Below are positions 36,951 to 45,895 of a stretch of 64,000 nt of DNA, in pieces; the first letter of the stretch is position 1; the number at the start of each line of letters is the position of its first letter. Source of the DNA: Acetomicrobium thermoterrenum DSM 13490 (GTDB lineage Bacteria > Synergistota > Synergistia > Synergistales > Acetomicrobiaceae); assembly GCF_900107215.1 (NCBI RefSeq), contig NZ_FNPD01000001.1, forward strand, positions 236,757-300,756, in the 5' to 3' direction. Position numbers and translations under genes: made by a program. Under the pieces are notes generated by a model. It made no database searches. It saw only the letters and a program-made list of their open reading frames with translations, and was not told the DNA's origin.

Positions 36951-37448
36951 ATGTTGTGCCTGGGCATAGATCCCGGAATTGGTCGAGTGGGTTTCGGGTA
37001 TGTTAACGAAGAAGGCAGCGCGTTGTCGGGTTTGGCATTTGGATGCATCGATACTGACCCTGACCTTTCCGTGCAGGATAGGCTAAACATGATATATGAC
37101 GAAATTAAAAATCATATCAATACGATTAGGCCCGATGTTTTAGCAATGGAGAGGCTTTTCTTCGGGCAAAACCTGACCACTGCGGAAAACGTTTGGCAAG
37201 CCAGGGGTGTCATCTTGTTGTTAGCTGCCCAAGAAAGGCTTCCCATCGTTGAGCCCGCTCCATCGCAGGTCAAGATGGCAGTCTGCGGGTATGGAAAAGC
37301 CAGTAAATCTCAGGTGCAAGAGATGGTCAAATGTATCTTGTCCTTGGAGTCCGTACCAAAACCTGACGATGCTGCCGATGCCCTGGCAATAGCCATTGCG
37401 GGATTGTCTCTTTGGAGGATCGAGCGTTTGCGGGAAATGTCGAAATGA
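36951..37448 (+). CDS. ruvC: Crossover junction endodeoxyribonuclease RuvC
   Basis: Cuts Holliday junctions. 165 residues; the acidic catalytic residues are in LGIDPGIGRVGFG (Asp near 7), AMERLFFGQN (Glu near 66) and PDDAADALAIAI (Asps near 140). ATG 36951 starts 4 bases after the yebC stop. First of ruvC-ruvA-ruvB. Confidence 0.95.
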   Translation: MLCLGIDPGIGRVGFGYVNEEGSALSGLAFGCIDTDPDLSVQDRLNMIYDEIKNHINTIRPDVLAMERLFFGQNLTTAENVWQARGVILLLAAQERLPIVEPAPSQVKMAVCGYGKASKSQVQEMVKCILSLESVPKPDDAADALAIAIAGLSLWRIERLREMSK

Positions 37449-37464
37449 AGGATAGTGTGGGGGA

Positions 37465-38055
37465 ATGATAAAGTTCGTCTCCGGAGCGGTCGTAAGCGTG
37501 GAGGAAAATATAGTTGTTTTAGATGTATCCGGATTTGGCATGGAGATCATTTGTTCCAGAGAGGCCCTTTCTTTGTGCGAGCTGGGCAAAAAGGTGACAT
37601 TGCCCACCTATTTGGCTGTGAGCGAAAGCGGTCCATCTCTTTTCGGCTTTGGTGATGATTTTGAAAGGGAATTTTTCCTGATGTTGAAAAACGTCAAAGG
37701 CATGGGGGTCAGGACGGCAATTTCGATACTGAGGTGGCTCTCGGCTCGAGAACTGATAGAGATCGTAGCAGAAAAAAACCTGGAAAAGCTCGAAAAGGTT
37801 CCCGGCGTAGGCCGTAAGACTGCCGAAAGGATCTGTTTCGAGCTAAAAGATAAGGCAAAAAAGCTCTTCACCGGTAAAAAGGGCACATATGAAAGAGGCG
37901 ATAAACTTATGCTAGTAAGATTGGCCCTAGAGGAGCTTAATTTCAGCGAAGGGGAAATAGACAGAGCTATCGGGAGCCTGCAAACAAACGCCAAAATCTA
38001 TGAGGAATCGGAGGAAATGTTATTGCAGAAGGCCCTCAAGGTCTTGAGCGGATAG
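37465..38055 (+). CDS. ruvA: Holliday junction branch migration protein RuvA
   Basis: 196 residues: N-terminal OB fold (MIKFVSGAVVSVEENIVVLDV), two helix-hairpin-helix motifs (VKGMGVRTAISILRW; VPGVGRKTAERICFEL) and a C-terminal RuvB-binding helical domain (about 150-196). ATG 37465 follows GTGGGGG. Confidence 0.95.
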   Translation: MIKFVSGAVVSVEENIVVLDVSGFGMEIICSREALSLCELGKKVTLPTYLAVSESGPSLFGFGDDFEREFFLMLKNVKGMGVRTAISILRWLSARELIEIVAEKNLEKLEKVPGVGRKTAERICFELKDKAKKLFTGKKGTYERGDKLMLVRLALEELNFSEGEIDRAIGSLQTNAKIYEESEEMLLQKALKVLSG

Positions 38056-38074
38056 CAGTTCGGAGTGATGCATC

Positions 38075-39112
38075 ATGAAGAAAAACATGGCCAGGTTGAT
38101 GAGCGAGCAGCCTCTCGCCTTGGAAGAGGATGTATTTATCAGACCACAGAGGTTATGTGAGTTTATTGGCCAGGCCAAGGTAATTGGTAAGCTGAGCATG
38201 TTCATTAAGGCGGCTAAATCGAGGGATGAACCGCTGGATCATACCCTTTTTTGTGGTCCGCCAGGTCTTGGCAAGACCACTTTAGCCGGTGTGGTCGCTC
38301 GCGAGATGGGGGGAGAACTTAAGACAACAACGGGGCCAGCTATCTCGCGAACGGGAGATTTGGCTGCTATATTGTCCTCATTGAAAGCCAAAGACGTGCT
38401 CTTCATCGATGAAATACACAGGCTTTCCCCACAGGTCGAGGAAGTGCTTTATTCCGCAATGGAGGATTTCTTTCTGAACATAATTATAGGAAAGGGTCCC
38501 ATGGCAAGAAGCATTAAGCTCACCTTGCCCAAATTTACGCTGATTGGAGCGACGACGAAGCCGACCTTGCTTTCTGCACCCCTCAGGGGGCGTTTCGGCA
38601 TCATAGAGCAATTGGAGTATTATTCAACAGATGAGCTAGCAGAGATACTCGTAAGGGGAGCATCGGTGTTGGAGGTGAACCTCGACGAAGAGGCAGCTAT
38701 GGAGATAGCCAAAAGGTCGAGGGGCACCCCTCGTATAGCTCTTCGTTTGTTAAAGAGAGTGCGTGATATTGCAGAGGCAAAAAAAGAGAGAAAGGTGACG
38801 GTAGCTATTGCCCAAAAGGCCTTGGATTTGCTCGGAATAGACGACGACGGCATCGATGACCAGGAAAGAAAGCTGTTGGACGTGATTGTAAATCTTTTCG
38901 ACGGAGGACCTGTGGGGCTATCGACGTTGGCTGCCGCCATGAGCGAGGAAGAAAGGACGGTAGAGGAGATTTATGAGCCTTATTTGTTGAGAAATGGCCT
39001 GATCGAAAGGACAAGAGGCGGAAGAATGGCCACCAGGAAGGCCTACGAAAGGTTGGGGATACCATATTTAAGAAATGGATCGATGGATGGGGATAATTTA
39101 ACTCTCTTTTAA
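38075..39112 (+). CDS. ruvB: Holliday junction DNA helicase RuvB
   Basis: 345 residues of AAA+ ATPase: RPQRLCEFIGQAKV, Walker A GPPGLGKTTLAGVVA, Walker B LFIDEIHRLSP, sensor GATTKPTLL and arginine finger PLRGRFG, then the winged-helix C-terminus (RTVEEIYEPYLLRNGLIERT RGG region). ATG 38075 is preceded by CGGAGTGATG. Works with RuvA. Confidence 0.97.
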   Translation: MKKNMARLMSEQPLALEEDVFIRPQRLCEFIGQAKVIGKLSMFIKAAKSRDEPLDHTLFCGPPGLGKTTLAGVVAREMGGELKTTTGPAISRTGDLAAILSSLKAKDVLFIDEIHRLSPQVEEVLYSAMEDFFLNIIIGKGPMARSIKLTLPKFTLIGATTKPTLLSAPLRGRFGIIEQLEYYSTDELAEILVRGASVLEVNLDEEAAMEIAKRSRGTPRIALRLLKRVRDIAEAKKERKVTVAIAQKALDLLGIDDDGIDDQERKLLDVIVNLFDGGPVGLSTLAAAMSEEERTVEEIYEPYLLRNGLIERTRGGRMATRKAYERLGIPYLRNGSMDGDNLTLF

Positions 39113-39138
39113 CCAATTCGAGCGGTGGTGATGTTGGC

Positions 39139-39363
39139 GTGCAGGATGCGGGGAAATTATTGATCTTTTCGGGAGTAATAATGCTCGTCATTGGTATAGT
39201 GCTCTATTTCGTTGGAAAGGAGGGGCTTCCCCTTGGGCATATGCCTGGAGACATAGTCATCCGCAAGAAAAACATGGTGTTCTTTTTCCCCATAGTCAGT
39301 ATGTTAATTTTGAGCATAATCCTGACCGTTGTTCTTAATCTATTGGGCAGGTGGTTCAGATAA
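39139..39363 (+). CDS. DUF2905 small membrane protein
   Basis: 74 residues with two membrane helices (about 6-25 and 47-69) around a short cytoplasmic loop containing GHMPGDIVIRKKN, the conserved core of DUF2905 proteins. Function unknown; the family commonly follows ruvB. The start is GTG 39139; no in-frame ATG. Confidence 0.85.
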   Translation: MQDAGKLLIFSGVIMLVIGIVLYFVGKEGLPLGHMPGDIVIRKKNMVFFFPIVSMLILSIILTVVLNLLGRWFR

Positions 39364-39384
39364 GATAGGAAGGGAGAGTCGATC

Positions 39385-40788
39385 ATGAAATCTTTTTTCA
39401 GAATATTCGTCCTGTCGGTCTTTTTGGTGTTTGCAGTGTGGGGAGCCGGGTATGCGGCCGAACCTCAAATATCCGTGGCATTGGCCCAAAATGTTTCTTC
39501 GTGCACCATTAAGGCAAGCAGTTTGACCCTTTACGATGCATCGGGAAAGCATGTAAACGCAAAGGGTCCTATAACGGTAAAATCGGGCGGCGGATCAAAG
39601 GTCATCGTTGGAGGAAAGACGCTGTCTTTGCCCGTAACGGTTAAATCTAACAAGGGGTTACTCTATTTCAATGACAGGCCTTACAGGGGAATTTTAATGT
39701 TGATACATAGCAACAATTCGTTTACTGCGGTCAACAAATTATCTATTGATGATTATGTTAAGGGAATATTGAAGATGGAAGTCAATCCAAATTGGCCGAC
39801 AGAAGTCTTGAGAGCGCAGGCTATTACAGCAAGGACCTATGCTTTGGCCGAAAGGGGAAGACATGGCAATGCCGGGTTTGACCTCTGCAATACCGATCAT
39901 TGTATCCCCTACAGAGGAGTTAGTGCAGAGGATCCCATATTGACCAAGGCGGTGGAAAGCACGAAAGGAATGGTGCTTTATTATCAGGGTAAGTTGGCTC
40001 TTACCTTTTTTCATTCCGATAGCGGCGGTTATACTTCGGACGTTCAGTCCGTATGGGGGTCAGATATACCCTATCTCAAGCCCGTCCAAGAGCCTTTCAG
40101 TTACCAGTCGCCATATACGTCGTGGTCTTTCGAGATAAGCGGTGAAGAAATCGGCAAAAGGCTTTCGAGGGCAGGTATAAACGTGGGGACTGTTTACGAG
40201 ATAAACACTGTCAAGTTAGGGCCCGGCGACAGGGTTGAATTAATAGAAGTCGTAGGTTCCAACGGCAGGAAGACTATAAAATCTCATGATCTCAGGATGG
40301 CCTTAGGTGCTAAGGAGCTGAAGAGCACAATATTTACCGTATCGGCTGACGGTACATCGGCTTTGTCGGCAAGAAATATCGCAGAAAGCCAACCCAAAAA
40401 TGAAGAATCTGCGGGGTCCACACTTATAACCTTGACTCAAGAGGGTGCATTTACCACCGATGAGCTTCTCGACATGCTTCTTCATCCGGAAAAAAAAGAG
40501 GAATATCTCCAAAAAGCACTGGCTCGCAAGGGTAAAAGTGCAGCTTCGCCGAGACCTCAGCAGAAGAAGGATCCGAAGTTGCTATGGCCTCAATGGGATT
40601 CTCCGGCGGAAGATAGCGCAAAACCAGGAGGTGCAAGAGGTTCTGTCTTCGTCTTTCAGGGAAGAGGTTGGGGACACGGCGTTGGAATGTCTCAATGGGG
40701 AGCTAAGGCTATGGCCGAAAAGGGTTGGACTGCGGAGAAGATAGTTAAGTATTACTATCCCGGAACGGAGTTGCGAAGGATTTATTAG
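39385..40788 (+). CDS. SpoIID/LytB-domain secreted protein
   Basis: 467 residues. A signal peptide (about 1-25, ending AGYAA) is followed by a SpoIID/LytB domain: SIDDYVKGILKMEVNPNW, AQAITARTYAL, FHSDSGGYT. The closing family motif GRGWGHGVGMSQWGA comes only near residue 428, after a low-complexity spacer of about 100 residues rich in Glu, Lys, Ser and Pro, so the domain is interrupted by an insertion. SpoIID cleaves denuded glycan strands in spore formers; homologues outside spore formers likely act in cell-wall remodelling. Located in the conserved ruvB-DUF2905-spoIID-queA order. Confidence 0.9.
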   Translation: MKSFFRIFVLSVFLVFAVWGAGYAAEPQISVALAQNVSSCTIKASSLTLYDASGKHVNAKGPITVKSGGGSKVIVGGKTLSLPVTVKSNKGLLYFNDRPYRGILMLIHSNNSFTAVNKLSIDDYVKGILKMEVNPNWPTEVLRAQAITARTYALAERGRHGNAGFDLCNTDHCIPYRGVSAEDPILTKAVESTKGMVLYYQGKLALTFFHSDSGGYTSDVQSVWGSDIPYLKPVQEPFSYQSPYTSWSFEISGEEIGKRLSRAGINVGTVYEINTVKLGPGDRVELIEVVGSNGRKTIKSHDLRMALGAKELKSTIFTVSADGTSALSARNIAESQPKNEESAGSTLITLTQEGAFTTDELLDMLLHPEKKEEYLQKALARKGKSAASPRPQQKKDPKLLWPQWDSPAEDSAKPGGARGSVFVFQGRGWGHGVGMSQWGAKAMAEKGWTAEKIVKYYYPGTELRRIY

Positions 40789-40827
40789 TATAAATACATA
40801 TTCGATGGCAAGAGGTGATCTGTCACG

Positions 40828-41862
40828 ATAGAGCTTTACGATGTTTCAGCATATGACTACGAGTTACCGCAGGAACTCATCGCCCAAACTCCCGTGAAAC
40901 CGAGGGATCACTCAAAGCTTATGGTCTTAAATAGGCGCGAAAGAAGTCTGGAGCATGCCTGTTTTCATGAGGTAATTAAATATTTAAAAAGAGGGGATGT
41001 CTTGGTATTCAACGATACCAAGGTCATCCCCGCCAGGTTTTTGGGCCAAAAGCCTACTGGAGCAAAGGTGGAGGTATTGCTCGTAAAACCCAAGGATTCC
41101 GCATGGGAGTATTGGGAAGCGATGGTGCGTCCCGGTAAGCGGTTTAAATCGGGCGACGAAGTGGTAATTGACGATGAGACGTCTATATCGGTGCTTGACA
41201 GGCTTTCTGGGGGCATGCGTTTGGTCAGGATTAAAGGAGAGGATACCCCTTACAATATAATCGAAAAAAAGGGGAAAGTCCCCCTGCCCCCATATATAAG
41301 GGGCAACGGCAGAGCCTCCAAACATTATCAAACGGTGTACGCTCGTGTCGACGGTTCTGTTGCTGCGCCCACGGCAGGTTTTCACTTTACCGAAGAGCTG
41401 TTGGATAAACTTCGTTCCTGCGGGATTGAATTAGCCTATGTAACGCTACACGTCGGTCCGGGAACCTTTCGTCCCGTAAAGGTAGACGACGTTAGAAAAC
41501 ATGAGATGCATTGCGAGGATTACCACATTTCGTCCGATACAGCAGAAAGGATAAACAAAGCAAAAAAGGAAGGCAGGAGAATTATAGCCGTAGGGACTAC
41601 GGTGGTCAGGTGTTTAGAGTCATCGAGCGATGAGGAGGGTTTCGTCCTTTTCGGTAAAGGGAATACCGATCTTTTTATATTCCCAGGCTATAAGTTCAAG
41701 GTTGTCGATGGCATGGTCACAAACTTTCATCTTCCCAAAAGCACTTTATTGATGCTGGTATCTGCCTTTGCCGGATATGATTTTGTAATGGAAGCCTACA
41801 AAGTGGCTATAGAAAGAAGATATCGTTTTTATTCCTTTGGCGATGCTATGTTAATAATTTAA
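40828..41862 (+). CDS. queA: S-adenosylmethionine:tRNA ribosyltransferase-isomerase, non-canonical start
   Basis: Makes epoxyqueuosine on tRNA. About 344 residues. The in-frame sequence contains the invariant N-terminus DYELPQELIAQTP, but the only standard start codon, GTG 40894, lies after that motif. Upstream in frame to the TGA at 40816 there is no ATG, GTG or TTG; AGAGGTGAT (40811-40819) is well spaced for ATA 40828, giving a normal family start (IELYDVSAYDYELP). So either an AUA start is used or the start codon is mutated or misread. Core motifs: FNDTKVIPARF, YQTVYA, GSVAAPTAGFHFT, VTLHVGPGTFRP and FHLPKSTLLMLVSAF. Confidence 0.9.
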   Translation: MELYDVSAYDYELPQELIAQTPVKPRDHSKLMVLNRRERSLEHACFHEVIKYLKRGDVLVFNDTKVIPARFLGQKPTGAKVEVLLVKPKDSAWEYWEAMVRPGKRFKSGDEVVIDDETSISVLDRLSGGMRLVRIKGEDTPYNIIEKKGKVPLPPYIRGNGRASKHYQTVYARVDGSVAAPTAGFHFTEELLDKLRSCGIELAYVTLHVGPGTFRPVKVDDVRKHEMHCEDYHISSDTAERINKAKKEGRRIIAVGTTVVRCLESSSDEEGFVLFGKGNTDLFIFPGYKFKVVDGMVTNFHLPKSTLLMLVSAFAGYDFVMEAYKVAIERRYRFYSFGDAMLII

Positions 41863-41880
41863 TCTTTGGAGGGGATCTCT

Positions 41881-42690
41881 ATGTGGAGTTGGGCAGTATT
41901 CGTACCCCATCCTCCTATAATAATACCCGAAGTTGGCAGGGGAGAAGAGAAGGCCGCTGCAAAGACATTGGAAGGAATGCAGAGGATCTGCAGCGAGCTG
42001 GAAGACGAAAGGCCGGAATCGTTGGTTGTGCTTACGCCCCACCATGTCATGGGTAAGGGGTTAAGTATCATCTGTGGGGAAAGCATTGCCGGTGATATGG
42101 GGATGTTTCGCGCCAAGGAATGCAAATTGCAGTCTGAAGGCGACTTCGAACTTGCCACAGAATTAGCGGGACATGTCAAAAAAGAAGGTTTGCCCGTAAC
42201 GATGTCGACGGGAAAGAGGGTCGAGATGGACCACGCTTCCTTTGTCCCCCTTTATTATTTGAGTAAAGCCTGGAAGTCGCTGCCAAAGCTTGTTTTGGCA
42301 AATCCCCTGGGGTTGAGTTATGAGCAAAGTTACTTTCTGGGAAGGGCGTTAAGACGTTTAGAACTAAAGGATAAAAAGGCGGGCATTGTCTTTAGCGGTG
42401 ACTTGTCCCACAGGCTCATTCCCGGGGCGCCTGCAGGTTATCATCCGCGAGCGAAGGAATTCGATGCATTGGTGGTAAAAGCGTTCGAGACCTCCAGTGC
42501 CGATGAACTTTTATCGCTATCGGAAGATCAGATAGAATCGGCGGGAGAGTGTGGGTTGCGATCAGCTTTGGCCTTTTTGGGCATTGCTGAAGGAGAGCCC
42601 CTTCGCCTGTTTTCCTATGAAGGGCCCTTTGGGGTTGGATATTGCACTGCCATTTGGAAGCCTGCCAAAGGAAGGGGTGATATTAATTGA
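41881..42690 (+). CDS. Memo-like protein (AmmeMemoRadiSam system protein B)
   Basis: 269 residues related to the LigB subunit of class III extradiol dioxygenases and to human MEMO1: WAVFVPHPPIIIPEVG with the conserved His, VLTPHHVMG, MDHASFVPLYYL and VFSGDLSHRL. The metal-type histidines are present but no substrate is known. An upstream TTG (41866) is inside the TTTGGAGGGG ribosome site, so ATG 41881 is the start. First of three contiguous genes of the AmmeMemoRadiSam set; overlaps the next by 4 bases. Confidence 0.9.
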   Translation: MWSWAVFVPHPPIIIPEVGRGEEKAAAKTLEGMQRICSELEDERPESLVVLTPHHVMGKGLSIICGESIAGDMGMFRAKECKLQSEGDFELATELAGHVKKEGLPVTMSTGKRVEMDHASFVPLYYLSKAWKSLPKLVLANPLGLSYEQSYFLGRALRRLELKDKKAGIVFSGDLSHRLIPGAPAGYHPRAKEFDALVVKAFETSSADELLSLSEDQIESAGECGLRSALAFLGIAEGEPLRLFSYEGPFGVGYCTAIWKPAKGRGDIN

Positions 42691-43244
42691 AAAGTGGCAA
42701 TTCGCATCCCTACGTGGAACTGGCACGGCGTGCAGTTAAATATTATTTCCAGACAAAAAAGATATTAAATCCTGGCGAGGCCGTGACTATATGTCCCAAC
42801 CCGGAGATGTGGAACAAAAGGCGTGGATGCTTCGTTTCAATTAAAAATTTAGACGGAAGCTTGAGGGGATGTATAGGAACCATTCGTCCCGTGAGGGAAG
42901 ATTTATCTTCAGAGATCGTTTACAATGCCCTCGCAGCTGCCTTTGAAGATCCAAGATTTATGCCGCTAAGGGAAGAGGAACTTGAAAAGGTCAAATTTTC
43001 GGTGGATGTCTTAAGCGAGTTGGATATAGTCGATTCGACAGAAAAATTGGACCCCAAGATATATGGCGTGGTGGTGGAGAAGGGTTTCAGGAAGGGGGTT
43101 TTGCTTCCCAATCTCGATGGCGTGAACACCGTCGCCGAGCAGTTAGAAATAGCCGCCAGGAAGGCTGGTATACTTTCTTTAGACGGTTGTGTCATATATA
43201 AATTTACCGTGGATAGATACGAGGAAGTGATAGAAGATAAATGA
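42687..43244 (+). CDS. AMMECR1-domain protein (AmmeMemoRadiSam system protein A)
   Basis: 185 residues covering the whole AMMECR1 domain, with the hallmark LRGCIGTIRPVRED (the conserved cysteine is in RGCIG) and AFEDPRFMPL. Function unresolved. The start is TTG 42687 overlapping the previous stop, behind GGAAGGGGTGAT; the end overlaps the radical SAM gene by 4 bases. The coupled overlaps argue that the three products act together. Confidence 0.92.
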   Translation: MKSGNSHPYVELARRAVKYYFQTKKILNPGEAVTICPNPEMWNKRRGCFVSIKNLDGSLRGCIGTIRPVREDLSSEIVYNALAAAFEDPRFMPLREEELEKVKFSVDVLSELDIVDSTEKLDPKIYGVVVEKGFRKGVLLPNLDGVNTVAEQLEIAARKAGILSLDGCVIYKFTVDRYEEVIEDK

Positions 43245-44230
43245 AGGCTCTCTATTGGCATTGGGAAAACGGAAATGTAAGATGCGAGCTTTGCCCCCAT
43301 GCTTGTCTCGTTCCCGAGGGGAAAAAGGGGCTTTGTCTTGTTCGCGAAAACGTCCCCGGGGAGGGATTAATAGCAAGCACATACGGGCTTTTTTCTAGCA
43401 TTGCCCTTGATCCCATGGAGAAAAAACCTCTTTATCATTTCCTGCCCGGAAGGGACGTTCTATCCCTGGGTTCTGTCGGTTGCAATATGAGGTGTCCCTT
43501 TTGCCAAAACTGGCATATATCCACCTGGAGTCCCCAAATTAAACTGTCAAGGATTGATCCTCCGGAGTTGCTATCCCTGGTTAAGAAATATAGCGTAACG
43601 GCTGTAGCCTTCACCTATAATGAACCTTTGATTTCCTACGAGTATCTTTTGGAAGTGATACCCCTTTTAAAAAAGGAAAACGTGAAAGTCGTCTTAGTGA
43701 CAAATGGTCTCATAAACCCCCTTCCTTTGAAAGAAATAGCGCACCGCATAGATGCGGCCAATGTAGATTTAAAAACTTTCAATGAGGAAACATATAAAAA
43801 ATTGGGCGGCGATCTTGAGACTGTATTGAAGACGCTTCAAATTTTAAAGAGCTTCAATGTCCATGTAGAGATAACCCATCTTCTGGTTACGGGAATAAAC
43901 GATGATCTCGGTGAATTCGAGGCCCTCTGTTCCTGGATTGCAGGAGAATTGGGAGATAGATTGCCCCTTCATATTTCCAGATATTTTCCTTCGCATAAAT
44001 GGACGAAACCCCCTACCGACATTTCATTGTTAGAAAGGGCGCTAGAAATTGCCAGGAGATATTTAGAATTCGCCTATTTAGGAAATGTATCAAAATTTTC
44101 TGATACCTTCTGCCCCAGCTGCGGGAAGTTGGTCATTAAGAGAAGAGGCTATAAACTTCAGCTTTTGTCGGTAACTAGCGACGGAAGATGTTCTGCCTGC
44201 GGTTTCGATTTGGGTATTGTACTTTTGTAA
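43241..44230 (+). CDS. amrS: AmmeMemoRadiSam system radical SAM enzyme
   Basis: 329 residues. Radical SAM cluster Cys81, Cys85, Cys88 (GCNMRCPFCQNW, CX3CX2C). Extra cysteines sit N-terminally (CELCPHAC, then CLV near 32) and C-terminally (CPSCGKLV; CSACG), suggesting an additional cluster or zinc ribbon. Resembles pyruvate formate-lyase activating enzymes (the family is often named PflA-like) but no glycyl-radical enzyme is nearby. ATG 43241 overlaps the AMMECR1 stop. Confidence 0.92.
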   Translation: MKALYWHWENGNVRCELCPHACLVPEGKKGLCLVRENVPGEGLIASTYGLFSSIALDPMEKKPLYHFLPGRDVLSLGSVGCNMRCPFCQNWHISTWSPQIKLSRIDPPELLSLVKKYSVTAVAFTYNEPLISYEYLLEVIPLLKKENVKVVLVTNGLINPLPLKEIAHRIDAANVDLKTFNEETYKKLGGDLETVLKTLQILKSFNVHVEITHLLVTGINDDLGEFEALCSWIAGELGDRLPLHISRYFPSHKWTKPPTDISLLERALEIARRYLEFAYLGNVSKFSDTFCPSCGKLVIKRRGYKLQLLSVTSDGRCSACGFDLGIVLL

Positions 44231-44288
44231 ATTTATGGCATACTTTAAATAGCGAATTCAAAACTTTAGACTTCAGGGAGGGGCATGC

Positions 44289-45815
44289 ATGGATACGATT
44301 CACCTTAATGGTCATTCTTTGACGTTAGAAGACGTCGTCAAGGTTGCCCGATGTGGCTGCAAGGTAAACTTGGATCCCGCTGCAAAGGCCTTTGTCAAGC
44401 GGGGTGCTGCAATTGTTGAAAAGTGGGTTCAGGAAGAAAGAGTCGTATATGGGATAACAACAGGCTTCGGAGATCTTGCTTCAGTTACCATTCCCTCAGA
44501 ACAAAGCGAAATTTTGCAGGAGAATCTGCTCAAGAGCCATGCATCGGGAGTTGGGGAACCTCTCCCGGAAGACATAGTAAGGGCTATTATGTTGCTTCGA
44601 ATCAACACGTTGATACGGGGTTTTTCGGGAATTAGCCTTGAGACGCTTTCACTTTTGGTTGACCTTTTGAACAAAGGAATTCATCCCCTAATACCCTCCC
44701 AAGGTTCGGTGGGGGCCAGCGGAGATCTGTGTCCGCTGTCTCATCTGGCCATCGCCCTTTTGGGATTGGGCGATGTTTTTTATAAGGGCGAAAGAATGCA
44801 GGCAACATTGGCTTTGGAAAAAGCAGGGTTGAAGCCCATAAAATTAAAGCCCAAAGAGGGGCTTGCTTTAAATAACGGCACCGCGGCGACGACAGGCATT
44901 GCTTCGCTGGTCATCTATGATGCTTTAAATTTAGCAAAAGCAGCCGATATAGCGGGAGCGATGTCATTGGAAGCCCTGCACGGAGTTCCCTATGCCTTTG
45001 ACTCCAGAACTCACGAACTTAGACCTCACTTCGGACAGAGGACGGTTGCTTCGAACGTAAGACGATTGATAGAGGGGAGCGAAATAATCGAAGCATTCAA
45101 GGGCGCAAGAGTTCAAGATGCCTATTCGCTCAGATGCATCCCGCAAGTTCACGGAGCAAGCAGGGATGCGCTGGACTTCGTTCGTCAAAAGATAGACATA
45201 GAAATCAACTCCGTCACCGATAATCCCTTGATCTTTCCCGCCGACGGCGAAGCTCTAAGCGGGGGCAACTTCCACGCCCAACCCATAGCTTTGGCCATGG
45301 ACTTCTTGGGAATAGCCGTGGCGGAATTTACAAACATCTCGGAAAGGCGCGTTGCAAGGCTGGTCGACAGCAAACTTTCCGGCCTGCCGGCCTTTTTGAT
45401 GAAAAATAGCGGAGTCAACAGCGGCTTCATGATACCTCAATACGTCTGCGCCGCACTGGTCTCCGAGAATAAAGTGCTTGCCCATCCATCTTCTGTGGAT
45501 TCCATACCCACTTCTGCAAATCAGGAAGATCACGTCTCCATGGGAGCCTATGCCGCCAGAAAGGCTCAAACCATATTGTCCAATGCCCAGAAGGTAATTG
45601 CCATAGAGATGTTGGCTGCAGCACAGGCCTTGGAGTTCAGCGCTCCCCTTAAACCTGGCAAAGGGGTTTACAGGGCATTTCAAGCCATCAGAGAGAGGAC
45701 TCCCTTTTTAGACGAAGATATCCTTATGGCCCCTTTGATCGAAGAGGTGTTGAGCCTCGTCAAAAGCGGCGAAATAGTTAGAGAGGTTGAAGAAGAAGTA
45801 GGAGAACTCGATTGA
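44289..45815 (+). CDS. hutH: Histidine ammonia-lyase
   Basis: Removes ammonia from histidine to give urocanate. 508 residues; YGITTGFGDLASV near the N-terminus, and the Ala-Ser-Gly triplet that cyclises into the MIO cofactor in GSVGASGDLCPLSHLA (about 142-146). LNNGTAATTGI and the late QEDHVSMGA are also typical. ATG 44289 follows GGGAGGGGC. First gene of a histidine-degradation set. Confidence 0.96.
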   Translation: MDTIHLNGHSLTLEDVVKVARCGCKVNLDPAAKAFVKRGAAIVEKWVQEERVVYGITTGFGDLASVTIPSEQSEILQENLLKSHASGVGEPLPEDIVRAIMLLRINTLIRGFSGISLETLSLLVDLLNKGIHPLIPSQGSVGASGDLCPLSHLAIALLGLGDVFYKGERMQATLALEKAGLKPIKLKPKEGLALNNGTAATTGIASLVIYDALNLAKAADIAGAMSLEALHGVPYAFDSRTHELRPHFGQRTVASNVRRLIEGSEIIEAFKGARVQDAYSLRCIPQVHGASRDALDFVRQKIDIEINSVTDNPLIFPADGEALSGGNFHAQPIALAMDFLGIAVAEFTNISERRVARLVDSKLSGLPAFLMKNSGVNSGFMIPQYVCAALVSENKVLAHPSSVDSIPTSANQEDHVSMGAYAARKAQTILSNAQKVIAIEMLAAAQALEFSAPLKPGKGVYRAFQAIRERTPFLDEDILMAPLIEEVLSLVKSGEIVREVEEEVGELD

Positions 45816-45895
45816 CCGAAGCTAAATTGCCGATTGACTGTTGAGTATAAATAATTTGGAGCTGGATAACGGATAAAGTACTGGAGGTGTAAATT

